DNA from: Natrarchaeobius oligotrophus
GTDB lineage: Archaea > Halobacteriota > Halobacteria > Halobacteriales > Natrialbaceae
Assembly (NCBI RefSeq): GCF_003841465.1
Contig: NZ_REFZ01000018.1
Location: 1-62,821 of the forward strand
Length of the DNA stretch: 62,821 nt
Reading direction: 5' to 3'
This document shows, piece after piece, positions 27,472 through 36,530 of this stretch. Positions within the stretch are counted from its first letter, which is position 1; each line of letters starts with the position of its first letter. The notes beneath the pieces are model-generated. The model was given only the letters and a program-made list of their open reading frames with translations, made no database searches and was not told where the DNA came from. The position numbers were made by a program, and so were the translations under genes.

Positions 27472-27553
27472 ATACGGTTTACTGTAAGTCAGTACCGGCG
27501 CACCTGCGACCCGGACGGCGGGTGCGCCGGTAAATCGGTACAGCAATCCGTAT
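27472..27553. repeat. 82-bp inverted-repeat element, copy A
   Basis: The ends are ATACGGTTTACTGT and ACAGCAATCCGTAT, imperfect inverted repeats (12 of 14 paired). Inside is a GC-rich hairpin, ACCGGCGCACCTGCG to GGCGGGTGCGCCGGT. Copy B at 49216-49297 has the same length and the same layout. It lies between two convergent genes and may also act as a terminator. Confidence 0.85.
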
Positions 27554-28479
27554 CAAGAACTGACGGCGAGTTCCGTCTCGAGGTCGGGACCGTTCAGCAG
27601 GGACCGAACGGCGCGGATCGCGTCGGTGAGCTCCGGACTCGTCTCGAGCAACACGGTCTCGCTGGGAAAGAGCTGTTCGCCCAGCAGGAGGCCGTGTTCG
27701 CGTGCGGTCGATCCGGTCACCGTCAGGTAGACGCCAAGTCCCGCGTCGGCGATCGCCGCCTCTTCCTCGCGGCCGTCGTCGGGGTAGGCGAACTCGACTC
27801 CGTCGAGGGTCCGCGTTCCCAGCACGGCGCGCACCAGCCGCTCGTAGCGTGGTTCGATACACAGCGGTCCCTCGTAGCCCTCGAGAAACTCCCGATCGAT
27901 CGAGGCCGCAGACGGCGCGACCTCGGGGGTCGCCATCAGCGTGTGGTAGACGGTATCACCGAGGCCGGTTACGACCCGGACGTCGGTGTCCGCCGGATCG
28001 ATCCGCGCGTTGACGTCCTCGATGCGATCCAGCGGCTCCGGGCGGAGTTCGACGACCTCCTCGAGGACCAGATCCGCGCTGTCGAACCCGAGCGCGAACT
28101 CGTGGGTCCGAAGCGCCCGGAAGGGTTCCTCGCGACCGACGAGCTGAATCCGCGTTCCGTCGGGAACGCCGTCGACGCCCTCGAGCGGTATCGTGACGCT
28201 GTCGAAGACGATCCGGCGCGGTTTGCCCTTCCGGTCGTCGCGAACCAGCGTGAACTCGGGTTCGGTCGCGTCGGAAACGGTGCTGTAGTCTGCGAGACGA
28301 TGGTAGACGTTTCCCTCGGTCGACTCCAGAGTGCCTTTCGTGAGCGCCTTTTCGTGACGCAGCGTCGACGTAATGTCGTCCGCGAGTTCCGAGATACCGA
28401 CTCGGCGTGCGAGTCGATCGAGTACGGACTCGAGCGGGCGACCCTTTCGAGGAACGGCGATCGGTATCGTCTCGCCCAT
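27553..28479 (-). CDS. HisG-like (ATP phosphoribosyltransferase-fold) protein
   Basis: The 308-residue protein resembles the HisG periplasmic-binding-like fold. It starts with PIAVPRKGRPLESVLDRLARRVGI, as in HisG's N terminus, and later has GLGVYLTVTGSTAREHGLLLGEQLFPSETVLL, like the HisG PRPP-loop region. Between them is a long insertion of about 130 residues (45-175) not found in HisG. The usual HisG DLVxTGxTL signature is altered to YLTVTGSTA. It is unlikely to be the histidine-pathway enzyme. No his gene is adjacent (hisF is 17 kb away). Confidence 0.6.
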   Translation of the reverse strand: MGETIPIAVPRKGRPLESVLDRLARRVGISELADDITSTLRHEKALTKGTLESTEGNVYHRLADYSTVSDATEPEFTLVRDDRKGKPRRIVFDSVTIPLEGVDGVPDGTRIQLVGREEPFRALRTHEFALGFDSADLVLEEVVELRPEPLDRIEDVNARIDPADTDVRVVTGLGDTVYHTLMATPEVAPSAASIDREFLEGYEGPLCIEPRYERLVRAVLGTRTLDGVEFAYPDDGREEEAAIADAGLGVYLTVTGSTAREHGLLLGEQLFPSETVLLETSPELTDAIRAVRSLLNGPDLETELAVSS

Positions 28480-28533
28480 CGCTGTACGCTCGACCGGGGA
28501 CGGATAAACGAGTTGCGTTTTCCTCGGTGACGA

Positions 28534-30405
28534 TCAGCTATCGGAGAACATCGACCCGAGCTGCTCGCGCCAGTCCTGAATGTCCGTTACCTCTTCGCGG
28601 ACGTCGTCGAGGTCGCTCTCGAGTGTCGACAGGTCGCCGCCGATTTCGTCGACCTCAGACTCGACGCTCGAGAGGTCGTCTTCGAGATCGTCGACGTCGT
28701 CGTCGAGCGTCTCGACCGATTCGGAGAGTTCGCCGAGATCCCGCTCGACGTTCGATACGTCGTCTTCGACTGCGGAGACGTCGCCTTCGACCGATCCGAG
28801 ATCGTCCTCGAGACCGCCGACGGACTCTTCGACGGACTCGAGACCGCCCTCGAGGGCGTCCACGTCGCTTTCGACCGTGGAGACGTCGCCGTCAACTTCC
28901 TCGAGTCCGGCTTCGATCGAATCGGTTCGGTCGGTCAGTTCGTCTACGTCCTCGGCGAGGTCCGTTAGGTCGGAGACGTCGTTTTCGAGATCCGTCGTCC
29001 ACTCGGTCAGCGTATCGACGTCTGACTCGAACTCGTCGAGTCGTTCCGCCATCGTCCCGAGTTCGTCGTCGAACTCCGCGACGTCTCGTTTCAGCGTTTC
29101 GATGACCTGTTTGCCGGTTCCGTGTTCGCCGATGAACTCCTCGAGCGAACTGGTGTAGGCGGCGACTTCCTCCACGCGGGACTGGAGGTGGTTGAGCTTC
29201 ACTTGATCGAGATTCGACGGACCGATCTCGAGTTCCGATCGCAGCGTCTCGAGGTCGTCGTCGTCGATTTCGCCGGTGCGAATCTCCGACGCGAGTCGCG
29301 CACCGAGCGTCTCGGTCGAGACCGGGTCCGAAACCGGCGCGTCGGATTCGTCGGGGTCGACGCCGACCGCTTCCGGCTCGGCGTCCGCGTCGACGGCGTC
29401 TTCGGTCGCTTCGCTCTCGGTTTCGACGACTTCGGCTTCGTTCTCGAGGGTGTCGTCCACGTCGTCAGCTTCTTCCTCGTCCTCGTCGAACGCGACGGCC
29501 CGCTCGTCCGATTCGGCACCGCTCTCGTCGGTCTGGACGTCGCCTTCGTCGGTCTGTGCGGCGTCGTCGTCGACGTCGCCGCTCTTTTCCTCCGATTCGG
29601 CGTCTTGGTCGGCGCTCTCGTCGAGATCGAGGTCAATAGCGGGCTCCGCCTCGTCGGTCTCGCTCGCCTCGTCTTCGTCGACGTCCAGGTCGAGGGAGAT
29701 CTCCGGCTCGTCTTCGGATTCGTCGTCCAACTCCGGCTCCGGAATCTCTTCCTCGCCGAAATCCAGGTCGATGTCCGGGGCGTCGTCGTCCGCGTCGTCC
29801 TCGTCGGTCACGTCGACCGGCTCGGTGTCGACGTCGCCAAGATCGAGGTCGAGATCCTCAGCGCCTTCGTCGATCGAGTCGCCGTCGGCTTCGGCCTCGT
29901 TGCCCTCGCCCTCGAGGCCGGGAACGGATTCCGAATCGCCGCTGAGCATGTCTTTGACCGGCTGGTTGCGATCCTCGGAGACGATGCTGTCGATGACGCC
30001 GTCTTCGACCTCTTTTCGATCCGAACCGGCATCGTCCTCGGAACTCACCTCGACGATCGCCGGTTCGGTGAGAAACTTCGTCGCGGCCTCTTGATCGTCG
30101 ATGCGGATTCCGTACACGGTAACGAGTCGATCGCCGGGATCGAGCGTTCCGGTGAACTCGACGTGGTTGTCCTGAAACGCCGTCCAGTCGTCGCTGTGGT
30201 AGTCCGGGTGGAATCCGACTTTGTCCATCGGGAACGACTCCGGAATGTCCTCGGAGAGTCGAAATTCAACCTGTTCGTCGCGGTCGGATTCGATCTCGAA
30301 TCGGATCGCCGGTACCGGAAACTCGTCCGCCGTGAACGATTTCTGGACGGTCAAGCCGTCGTCGCTGACCTCGATCACGTCGTCCGTGTCGGCGGTAGTA
30401 CTCAT
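28534..30405 (-). CDS. Very acidic coiled-coil protein
   Basis: The 623-residue protein has three parts. The N-terminal domain (about 1-125, QKSFTADEFPVPAIRFEIES...GDRLVTVYGIRIDD) is an immunoglobulin-like or arrestin-like beta fold. A long Asp/Glu linker (130-370) follows. The C-terminal part (390-620) is heptad-rich coiled coil with repeats such as LTDLAEDVDELTDRTDSIEAGLEE. No signal or membrane segment is seen. It could be a cytoskeletal or scaffold protein; the family is known to me only as haloarchaeal hypothetical. An AT-rich TATA-like stretch lies at 30429-30438. Confidence 0.7.
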   Translation of the reverse strand: MSTTADTDDVIEVSDDGLTVQKSFTADEFPVPAIRFEIESDRDEQVEFRLSEDIPESFPMDKVGFHPDYHSDDWTAFQDNHVEFTGTLDPGDRLVTVYGIRIDDQEAATKFLTEPAIVEVSSEDDAGSDRKEVEDGVIDSIVSEDRNQPVKDMLSGDSESVPGLEGEGNEAEADGDSIDEGAEDLDLDLGDVDTEPVDVTDEDDADDDAPDIDLDFGEEEIPEPELDDESEDEPEISLDLDVDEDEASETDEAEPAIDLDLDESADQDAESEEKSGDVDDDAAQTDEGDVQTDESGAESDERAVAFDEDEEEADDVDDTLENEAEVVETESEATEDAVDADAEPEAVGVDPDESDAPVSDPVSTETLGARLASEIRTGEIDDDDLETLRSELEIGPSNLDQVKLNHLQSRVEEVAAYTSSLEEFIGEHGTGKQVIETLKRDVAEFDDELGTMAERLDEFESDVDTLTEWTTDLENDVSDLTDLAEDVDELTDRTDSIEAGLEEVDGDVSTVESDVDALEGGLESVEESVGGLEDDLGSVEGDVSAVEDDVSNVERDLGELSESVETLDDDVDDLEDDLSSVESEVDEIGGDLSTLESDLDDVREEVTDIQDWREQLGSMFSDS

Positions 30406-30484
30406 GCCGACAACGTTGCTTCACCATTACTATAAATGGTACGGACAGTATCAAATATGAATCATTACGCCCCGACGGAACGAA

Positions 30485-31327
30485 TTACGCGACGTCGACC
30501 CGATCGCCGATTTCGACGATCTCGAGGCGGCGCGGGTACTCGAAGCTTCGTGCGTGGTGATGGAGCACCGTGGGATCCGACGTGAGTCCCCGCCACATGT
30601 CCCAGTGACTGGGGAGGAGTCGATCGACCTCGAGTGCGGCCGCCGCCTCGACGATCTGGTTCTCGTCGTTGTACCAGCGGGTTCGCTTCGGTTCGCGCGT
30701 CTCTCTGTCCGGGACCATCCCGACCGTCCCGAACGCGAGCACGCCGAGATCGATGTCGTACTCCCGGCCGATCCGTTCGAACTCGTCGCTCGGCTTCGAG
30801 TCGCCGGCGTGGAAGAACGTCCCGGCGTCGTGTTCGAGCACGTAACTCACCGGATGTGCCGCGTCCGGATCGTTCGCGTCCTCGACGTGGAGGGTGAACT
30901 CGCCGATCTCGAGGCTGTCGCCTTCGTTGATCTCGATGAACTGCTCGTCCGCGACGTCCCACGCGTCGGTCCATTCTTCGTCTTCGCGCGCGACCGCGAG
31001 GCTCTCGTCGGGTCCGTACAACGTTGCGTCGGTCCGTTCGAGAATCGGCGCCTGACTCGGTCCGTGGACGTGATCGGTGTGTTCGTGAGTCGCGAGGATC
31101 GCGTCCGCATCGGAGACGTCCTCGGGGTCGAACGGCACCGGAATCATGCGAACGGTTCGCGGCGGATCGCCGAGGCCAACGTACGGGTCGATGAACACCG
31201 TCGTCCCGTCTCGACCTTTAACCACGAATCCGTTGCAGCCGAGATACCAGATCGCGACGCCGTCGGGCGTCGCCGCTTCGACGTCGCGGACGAGCCAGTC
31301 TCCCCAATCGCTTCGGATTTGTGTCAT
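30485..31327 (-). CDS. Metallo-beta-lactamase-fold hydrolase (UlaG-like)
   Basis: The 280-residue protein has the zinc-binding HxHxDH motif as THEHTDH near residue 80, a second His in HPVSYVLEHD, Asp in FFHAGDSKPSDEF, and a last His in LLPSHWDMWRG. These match the UlaG/lactonase-like branch. The substrate is unknown. The start ATG at 31327 gives a short N-terminal helix (IRSDWGDWLVRDVEA) before the first strand. Confidence 0.85.
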   Translation of the reverse strand: MTQIRSDWGDWLVRDVEAATPDGVAIWYLGCNGFVVKGRDGTTVFIDPYVGLGDPPRTVRMIPVPFDPEDVSDADAILATHEHTDHVHGPSQAPILERTDATLYGPDESLAVAREDEEWTDAWDVADEQFIEINEGDSLEIGEFTLHVEDANDPDAAHPVSYVLEHDAGTFFHAGDSKPSDEFERIGREYDIDLGVLAFGTVGMVPDRETREPKRTRWYNDENQIVEAAAALEVDRLLPSHWDMWRGLTSDPTVLHHHARSFEYPRRLEIVEIGDRVDVA

Positions 31328-31533
31328 ACTGGTGGGTGTGCGGACCGAGGGCGTAAGTGTTGTCCTCTCGGCTGACCGGACGTGGAATCCGATGCGTGTC
31401 GCGCCGGACGAAGCTGAACGGGCTCACGTACCGGACGGCAGTCGGTGAACGCCGGGGTGGGTCCCGCGGCCAACTCGTGTGAGTGTCGGCCGTTCGAGTG
31501 CGGCCGATGTGCGAGCGGTTCACTTCAGCAGCA

Positions 31534-32247
31534 TCAGGAGTGATGGGTGAGGAGTTCGACCTCGGCCGCATCGCAGACCGGCGTCCGTTCCAGTTCGAAC
31601 TCGTCGTCCGAGTCGTCACAGGGTGCGGGGTAGCCCTCGTAGCCGACCCGGCTCGATTCGTGGTCGTACGCGAGGAGTCCGGCGTCGACCAGCGCAGGAA
31701 GGTGCACGTGCACGAGCGAGATCAGCACGTCGTCGACGCGACCGCTCGGAGCCGGGTGGACGTCCGAATCGCTCTCTCGAGCGACCGCTCTCGTCGAGAG
31801 GGGGCGGTGTCGTCGATTGAGAACCGACAGGACCGCGCGTCGACGGGGGTGATCGAGTGCGTCCAGCAACGCTTCGACGTCGTCTGATAGATCAGCCGAG
31901 AGGAGCGCGTTGCCCTCGTCGAACAGCCGGTGGTCGGCGGCAACGATCGAGTCGTCGTCGGTCCGCGAGAGCAATCCAGCGTCGGCGAGCGCCGGGACGT
32001 CGCGGTGGTGGAGCGCGACGAGCGTGTCGTGACGGTCCATTTCGGGATCCGTCTCCGTCGACTCTTCGCGTGTGCGGCGAAGCTTGTGGGCCAATTCGTC
32101 GAGTTCGATCCCGGCGGGGGAGTGCTCGCCCACGATTCGGAGCAGCGCTCGACGGCGAGGACACGAGAGAACCGAACCGAGCGAGCCGGAACTGCCGGTG
32201 ACCTCCAGCGGATGCGACGGGACGGAGTCGATATCTGTGTTCGTCAT
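31534..32247 (-). CDS. Tandem winged-helix protein (DUF7344-type)
   Basis: The 237-residue protein has two copies of a haloarchaeal winged-helix domain. The first (about 25-95) opens with LSCPRRRALLRIVGEHSPAGIELDELA and the second (130-205) with LDHPRRRAVLSVLNRRHRPLSTRAVARE. Both contain the matching VxLxHxxxPALxDAGLL helix (VALHHRDVPALADAGLL, VHVHLPALVDAGLL). DNA binding and transcription regulation are likely. The AT-rich upstream gap holds TTACATAAAA (about 32313-32322) as a candidate promoter. Confidence 0.78.
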   Translation of the reverse strand: MTNTDIDSVPSHPLEVTGSSGSLGSVLSCPRRRALLRIVGEHSPAGIELDELAHKLRRTREESTETDPEMDRHDTLVALHHRDVPALADAGLLSRTDDDSIVAADHRLFDEGNALLSADLSDDVEALLDALDHPRRRAVLSVLNRRHRPLSTRAVARESDSDVHPAPSGRVDDVLISLVHVHLPALVDAGLLAYDHESSRVGYEGYPAPCDDSDDEFELERTPVCDAAEVELLTHHS

Positions 32248-32592
32248 CGATCGCTAGTCGGTCCTTACTGGGCAAAAGGGCTACTCCAAACGTATTTGGA
32301 AACAGACAATATTACATAAAACGTGAATGTGGGTCCTGATGGATTGTACTGGAAGGTTACTGGCGCGGTTAGATTATAGTTATCCAATCTTTAGCATCTA
32401 TTACTCGAGGAGTATCAGCCGTTACTCGGTGTCCGTCGGTACCGGTCCAGCGGCCAATACGTCGTTGCTTGCGCGTGTGCGCGATGAAACATGTGATCGG
32501 TTCACCGTTTCAGAGGGAACGTGATCGATTCACCGGTGCAGGGAACGAGTCGCCGCTGAAGGCGGTGAGTCCACGCCGATCGGCCCGAGACG
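32248..32592. other. Intergenic region without recognisable gene
   Basis: These 345 bases lie between the divergent winged-helix gene start and the dph2 stop. The part up to about 32420 is AT-rich and should contain the winged-helix gene promoter. The remainder shows no conserved frame or repeat. Confidence 0.55.
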
Positions 32593-33642
32593 TCACCAGG
32601 TCCCGTGGAAGGTGTCGAACGAGAGGTTCTCGAGCGGTTCGTTGCCGACGGCGATTTCGTACTCGCCGGGCGTGAGCATCGGCTTGTGGAACCGCGGGCC
32701 GTCGTCGGTCGTGATCCGGGGACAGCCCGTGTTGACGAACGCGTCCATGTCGAAGTTGCGCAATCGATCGGGCGTCACTTCGTCCATCGTGATGAGGTAG
32801 GCGTCGTCGTTGTCCGCGAGAATTTCCTGGGCCTGCTCCCACCGACCCTGACCGATCTTGGTGCAGAAGATGACGCCCCACTTCTCGGCGTCCATCGCGC
32901 GGTGGACGGCGCCGTAGCGCTGTTTCAGGAACTTTTCGGTGTCGGCGACGGTGACGACGTTGTTGACCGGATCGGCGATGACGACGTGTTTGTCGGGGTG
33001 TTCCATCGCCAGGCCGAGCGGGTGGAACTTCCCGCCGCCGACGTAGAGCACCTGGTCGGCGGGCACGTCCGCGCTCGCGTAGTTACAGCCGAGAACCTGT
33101 CCCTCGTGAGTGAGTCGTTCGTCGCCGCGGCGGCTGTGAACCTCGTACCCCTCGTCCTCCAGGTACGTGCGCATCTCGTCGTACCGGTTCATGTGCTGGG
33201 CGGTCGTGACGAGGCCAACGCCGTCCGTTTCGCCCGGTGGCTCGAGCGTCTCGAGGGCCTCCTCCATGATGGGGAGAACGTCGACGTTCGAAAACAGTGG
33301 GACGTAAATCACCTTGTCGGTGTCTTTCATCGGCGAGTGGCCGAAGTGTACGAAGACGTCGGTGCGTTTCATCAGGTAGGTGTCGAGGTCGCACGCGCCG
33401 TAGCAGGGTTGACCCGAGAGCATGAACGTCACGTCGTCGTCGACGAGCTCACGCAGATCGTCGGCGACGGAGGGTCCGCGGCGCTTGAGTCCCTCGGGAA
33501 ACTGCAATCCGACTTTCGTCGCGTTCGTCTCCTCGACGGCCTCGACGATCCGCTCGAGTTCGTAGTCCCACTCGCGGTCGTGTTTCAGTCGCATTCCCGT
33601 GTTGCGGAGGTCCCCCTGCGTGTACTCCGACTCCTGACTCAT
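32593..33642 (-). CDS. dph2: Diphthamide synthesis 3-amino-3-carboxypropyltransferase
   Basis: This non-canonical radical-SAM enzyme starts diphthamide formation on a His of elongation factor 2. The 349-residue product has the three cluster cysteines at about 84 (QPCYGACDL), 186 (LGCNYA) and 307 (NTGCPRI), plus the family strands KVGLQFPEGLKRR and VIYVPLFSNV. Archaeal Dph2 works as a homodimer, so no Dph1 is needed. The ATG at 33642 is supported by a TATATA box ending 24 bases upstream. The 34 residues of open frame before it are not family-like. Confidence 0.93.
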   Translation of the reverse strand: MSQESEYTQGDLRNTGMRLKHDREWDYELERIVEAVEETNATKVGLQFPEGLKRRGPSVADDLRELVDDDVTFMLSGQPCYGACDLDTYLMKRTDVFVHFGHSPMKDTDKVIYVPLFSNVDVLPIMEEALETLEPPGETDGVGLVTTAQHMNRYDEMRTYLEDEGYEVHSRRGDERLTHEGQVLGCNYASADVPADQVLYVGGGKFHPLGLAMEHPDKHVVIADPVNNVVTVADTEKFLKQRYGAVHRAMDAEKWGVIFCTKIGQGRWEQAQEILADNDDAYLITMDEVTPDRLRNFDMDAFVNTGCPRITTDDGPRFHKPMLTPGEYEIAVGNEPLENLSFDTFHGTW

Positions 33643-33666
33643 TGGCCGTCCTAACGACCACGGACG

Positions 33667-33687
33667 TATATACTGCACGCTGTCTCG
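33667..33687 (-). promoter_or_regulatory. dph2 promoter (21-bp element shared with rhomboid gene)
   Basis: Read on the minus strand, the segment ends GCGTGCAGTATATA and lies 24 bases before the dph2 ATG. All 21 bases recur at 43276-43296 at the same distance from the rhomboid start. TATATA preceded by purine-rich bases fits a haloarchaeal TATA/BRE core. Confidence 0.75.
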
Positions 33688-33850
33688 AACCGAGAAGCCG
33701 CCGATCTCTCGAGCCGGCCGCCATCGCGGACGCGTCCGCTCCATCTCGACATTGGTCGACAGCTGTCCGCGAAAAGGAACGTTTCAGATCGTTCGGGGAC
33801 GGATAATTTCAACCCAACAGTCATAGTACTGGAGTCTAAACGGGAAGCTA

Positions 33851-34753
33851 ATGGCAGCGGAATCGTTCGAAAACGGATACCTCTTCGACCTCTATCGCCG
33901 GTACATCGGAGAACCGGAGGACCGAACCGACGTCTACCTCGGCTTCGGGCTGTTCCTCGGCGGAATCGGGCTCGCGGCGGTCGCGCTGGTGCTGTTTCTC
34001 TGGAGCGGCACCTTCGAGCCGCGCTCGTCGGCCCACATCGCGTGGGCGCAACCGGCGTACGCACTGGTCCTGGTGGCACTGCCCGCAATGATGCTCGGTA
34101 TCGTCGTCTTACTGCCGTCGGAACGGCGCGTCCTGTACGCTTCGGTCGCCGGGACGGCCGTCACGCTCGTCGCGGTCGTCGGCTTTCTCTACGCCTATCC
34201 GTACGACTGGAACGGCTACGGAAACGACTACACCGCCCAGGTCGTCGGGGTGTACGCCGTCGGGCTCGCGGCGATCACCGCCTCGACTGGCGCAGCGCTC
34301 ATCGGACACTACCTCGACATGGCTCGCGCGGCCGATCGAATCGACGGCGACGCGGATGACGACGAGGAGACGGAGTCGTACTCCGACGAGGAGATTCGCC
34401 GGGATATCGACGACGCGATGGACGGCGTCGAACTGTCGTGGGGCGGCGTCGAGAAGTCCGACCACAGCCGACTGCAGTTCTCCGGCGACGAGTTCGACGA
34501 CGTCGACGTCGACGTCCAGGCAAAGACGACCCGGTCGTCGGGAGTCGACGCACAGGTCGCCGGCCTGAAGGGATTGAGGGGTGGCGAAACGAAGACGACG
34601 ACCTCGAGTTCGACCGTCGACGACCAGACGGCGAAACTCCGGGAACTCCGGGAACAAAAGCGAGCCGAGGAGGCGAAATCGGCCGGCGCTCGATCCGAGT
34701 CGCCGCTGGCGTCGATCCGCGAGCGGTTGCGGTCGATACTCGGTCGCCGGTAA
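33851..34753 (+). CDS. DUF7139-like membrane protein next to salactin
   Basis: The 300-residue protein has four hydrophobic segments in its first 165 residues (YLGFGLFLGGIGLAAVALVLFL and others). A cytoplasmic acidic region (175-250) and a basic, helical C-terminal tail (AKLRELREQKRAEEAKSAG...RERLRSILGRR) follow. It starts with FENGYLFDLYRRYIGEPEDRTDVY, which I recognise as a halobacterial permease-like family. It ends 97 bases before salactin on the same strand, so a membrane link for the filament is conceivable; that is inference. Confidence 0.75.
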   Translation: MAAESFENGYLFDLYRRYIGEPEDRTDVYLGFGLFLGGIGLAAVALVLFLWSGTFEPRSSAHIAWAQPAYALVLVALPAMMLGIVVLLPSERRVLYASVAGTAVTLVAVVGFLYAYPYDWNGYGNDYTAQVVGVYAVGLAAITASTGAALIGHYLDMARAADRIDGDADDDEETESYSDEEIRRDIDDAMDGVELSWGGVEKSDHSRLQFSGDEFDDVDVDVQAKTTRSSGVDAQVAGLKGLRGGETKTTTSSSTVDDQTAKLRELREQKRAEEAKSAGARSESPLASIRERLRSILGRR

Positions 34754-34820
34754 TTCTTCATTACTGAAAAAAATATAATATTGTTCCCACGTCTTTTCAA
34801 ATAGAATTTCGGTACATAGA

Positions 34821-34830
34821 TTTATAATCC
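34821..34830 (+). promoter_or_regulatory. Candidate salactin promoter TATA box
   Basis: TTTATAATCC ends 20 bases before the salactin ATG, with TTTATAA centred at about -27. The whole 97-base gap is AT-rich, so salactin probably has its own leaderless transcript. Confidence 0.6.
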
Positions 34831-34850
34831 ATCGGCATCCTTGGCCAACT

Positions 34851-35879
34851 ATGGCCAAAGGCCTAGACGTCGGAACGATGAACATCCTGTCCGCACAACA
34901 GGATGGGAACGACACGGTTTTCGTGCAACAGCGTAACTCCTTCGTGGAGATCGAGTACTCGGATATGGCCGAGCAGATGCTCTCGCGAAGCGAAGTGCTT
35001 CACATTCGCAAAGACGACAAGGTGTACGTCGTCGGCGACGACGCGCTCAACTTTGCGAACATCTTCAACAAGGAAACCCGCCGGCCGATGAAACACGGGA
35101 TCCTCTCGAACGACGAGAAGAGCGCGATCCCGATGATGAAACTCATCATCGAGCAGGTCGTCGGCGAACCGGCCTACCCCGACGAGAAACTCTACTTCTC
35201 GACGCCGGCGGATCCGATCGACTCGGATCTGTCGACGCTGTACCACCAGAAGACGATCGAGTCCTTCCTCGACGACATGGGCTACGACGCCGAACCGATC
35301 AACGAGGGGATGTCGGTCATCTACTCCGAACTCGCGGACAACAACTTCACCGGCCTCGGCATCAGTTTCGGCGCCGGGATGACGAACGTCTGTCTGGCGT
35401 ACTACGCCGTTCCCGTCATGAAGTTTTCCGTCGCCCGCGGTGGCGACTGGGTCGACGAGCAGGCCGCCCGCGCGACCGGTACCCCGGTCGACAAGGTTAC
35501 CTCGATCAAAGAGGATGACTTCGAACTCGACTTCACCACCGACGTCGGCGGCGTCGAAGGGGCGCTGTCGATCTACTACGAGAATCTGCTGGACTACGTC
35601 ATCGAGAACATCGTCGACGAGGTCGACGAAGAGGACGTCGAGGAGGGTCTCGACGTTCCCGTCGTCGTCACGGGCGGTACCTCGAGCCCGAAGGGCTTCG
35701 AGGCGCTGTTCCGGGATCACCTCGAGGACGCGAACATTCCGTTCTCGATCAGCGGCGTCTCACACGCGAACGAGCCGCTGTACAGCGTCGCACGCGGCGG
35801 ACTCGTCGCCGCGCGGTCGGACGAGGACGTCGAACACGAGGACGACGACGAGGCAGAGGCGGCCGCTGCGAGCGAGTAA
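34851..35879 (+). CDS. Salactin, haloarchaeal actin homologue
   Basis: This is a cytoskeletal ATPase of the actin/MreB/ParM superfamily. The 342-residue product has phosphate-1 GLDVGTMN (4-11), a phosphate-2 loop [10 protein letters not shown] (about 170-180), and the adenosine motif [13 protein letters not shown] (about 270-282). Its sequence ([33 protein letters not shown]) agrees with my memory of salactin, described in Halobacterium as a dynamically unstable filament growing from cell poles. The C-terminal 25 residues are an acidic tail ([14 protein letters not shown]). It is monocistronic apart from the membrane-protein gene upstream. Confidence 0.88.
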   Translation: MAKGLDVGTMNILSAQQDGNDTVFVQQRNSFVEIEYSDMAEQMLSRSEVLHIRKDDKVYVVGDDALNFANIFNKETRRPMKHGILSNDEKSAIPMMKLIIEQVVGEPAYPDEKLYFSTPADPIDSDLSTLYHQKTIESFLDDMGYDAEPINEGMSVIYSELADNNFTGLGISFGAGMTNVCLAYYAVPVMKFSVARGGDWVDEQAARATGTPVDKVTSIKEDDFELDFTTDVGGVEGALSIYYENLLDYVIENIVDEVDEEDVEEGLDVPVVVTGGTSSPKGFEALFRDHLEDANIPFSISGVSHANEPLYSVARGGLVAARSDEDVEHEDDDEAEAAAASE

Positions 35880-36197
35880 TCCGGCCGCACTCGGGCCGTT
35901 TTCGGGACGGATATCCGTCGGGGATCGCTCCCTGATCCGTAACGAGCGTCCCGCCGTCCGCGACGGGTGTGAATCCGACAACGGATACGACAATCCGTGT
36001 TCGACGCTCGGTCCGGGGCCTCCGCTCTGACTTTCCTCTCGCATTCGCGGACTCACCCCTTCCGCGTCGGCCCACGGTGCTCGTTCAGTTCTTTCATCAG
36101 GTCGTACTGTTCGCCATCGTCACACTCGACACCTCCGTGGGTCGATAACCGACTCCCCGAACGCGAGGAATCCTCGCCGTTCACGGAGGGGAGGACG
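35880..36197. other. Intergenic region without recognisable gene
   Basis: These 318 bases lie between convergent genes (salactin and the zinc-ribbon protein). GGATACGACAATCCGTGT near 35983 resembles one end of the 82-bp inverted-repeat elements, but too little remains to call a copy. Nothing else is seen. Confidence 0.5.
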
Positions 36198-36368
36198 TCA
36201 TAACCGATAGAAGCGGTTGAACGCGTCCTGCCAGGATTCGGGTTCTTCTCCCCTGCTTTCGTGCTCGACGGGGATGTCCGCGTAGTCACAGTGCGGACAG
36301 GTGACGGTCGACACCTCCCCGAGCGACAGTTGCTCGAGCGAGCCCTGACACCGAGGACACTGGTCCAT
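36198..36368 (-). CDS. Small zinc-ribbon protein
   Basis: The 56-residue protein has one zinc ribbon: CPRCQGSLEQL at the N terminus and CPHCDYAD about 20 residues on. A short acidic and aromatic tail (ESWQDAFNRFYRL) follows. Such CPxCG-type micro-proteins are common in Halobacteria and several affect regulation, but this one is unassigned. The ATG at 36368 (MDQCPRC) is chosen over one five codons earlier. Confidence 0.75.
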   Translation of the reverse strand: MDQCPRCQGSLEQLSLGEVSTVTCPHCDYADIPVEHESRGEEPESWQDAFNRFYRL

Positions 36369-36530
36369 ACCGTCGCTTCTCACGGATCCTCCTTAACTCT
36401 ATTCGATCCTGTCGTGAAAACATACCGTTCGTGCGCGCGAGAATGCCCGCGAACGGTCCCTCGCTCCCCCCGAGTATTACTACTGAACATTTACAAAGGT
36501 TTTTGTATGCAACTCATGTATGTGGTTACA

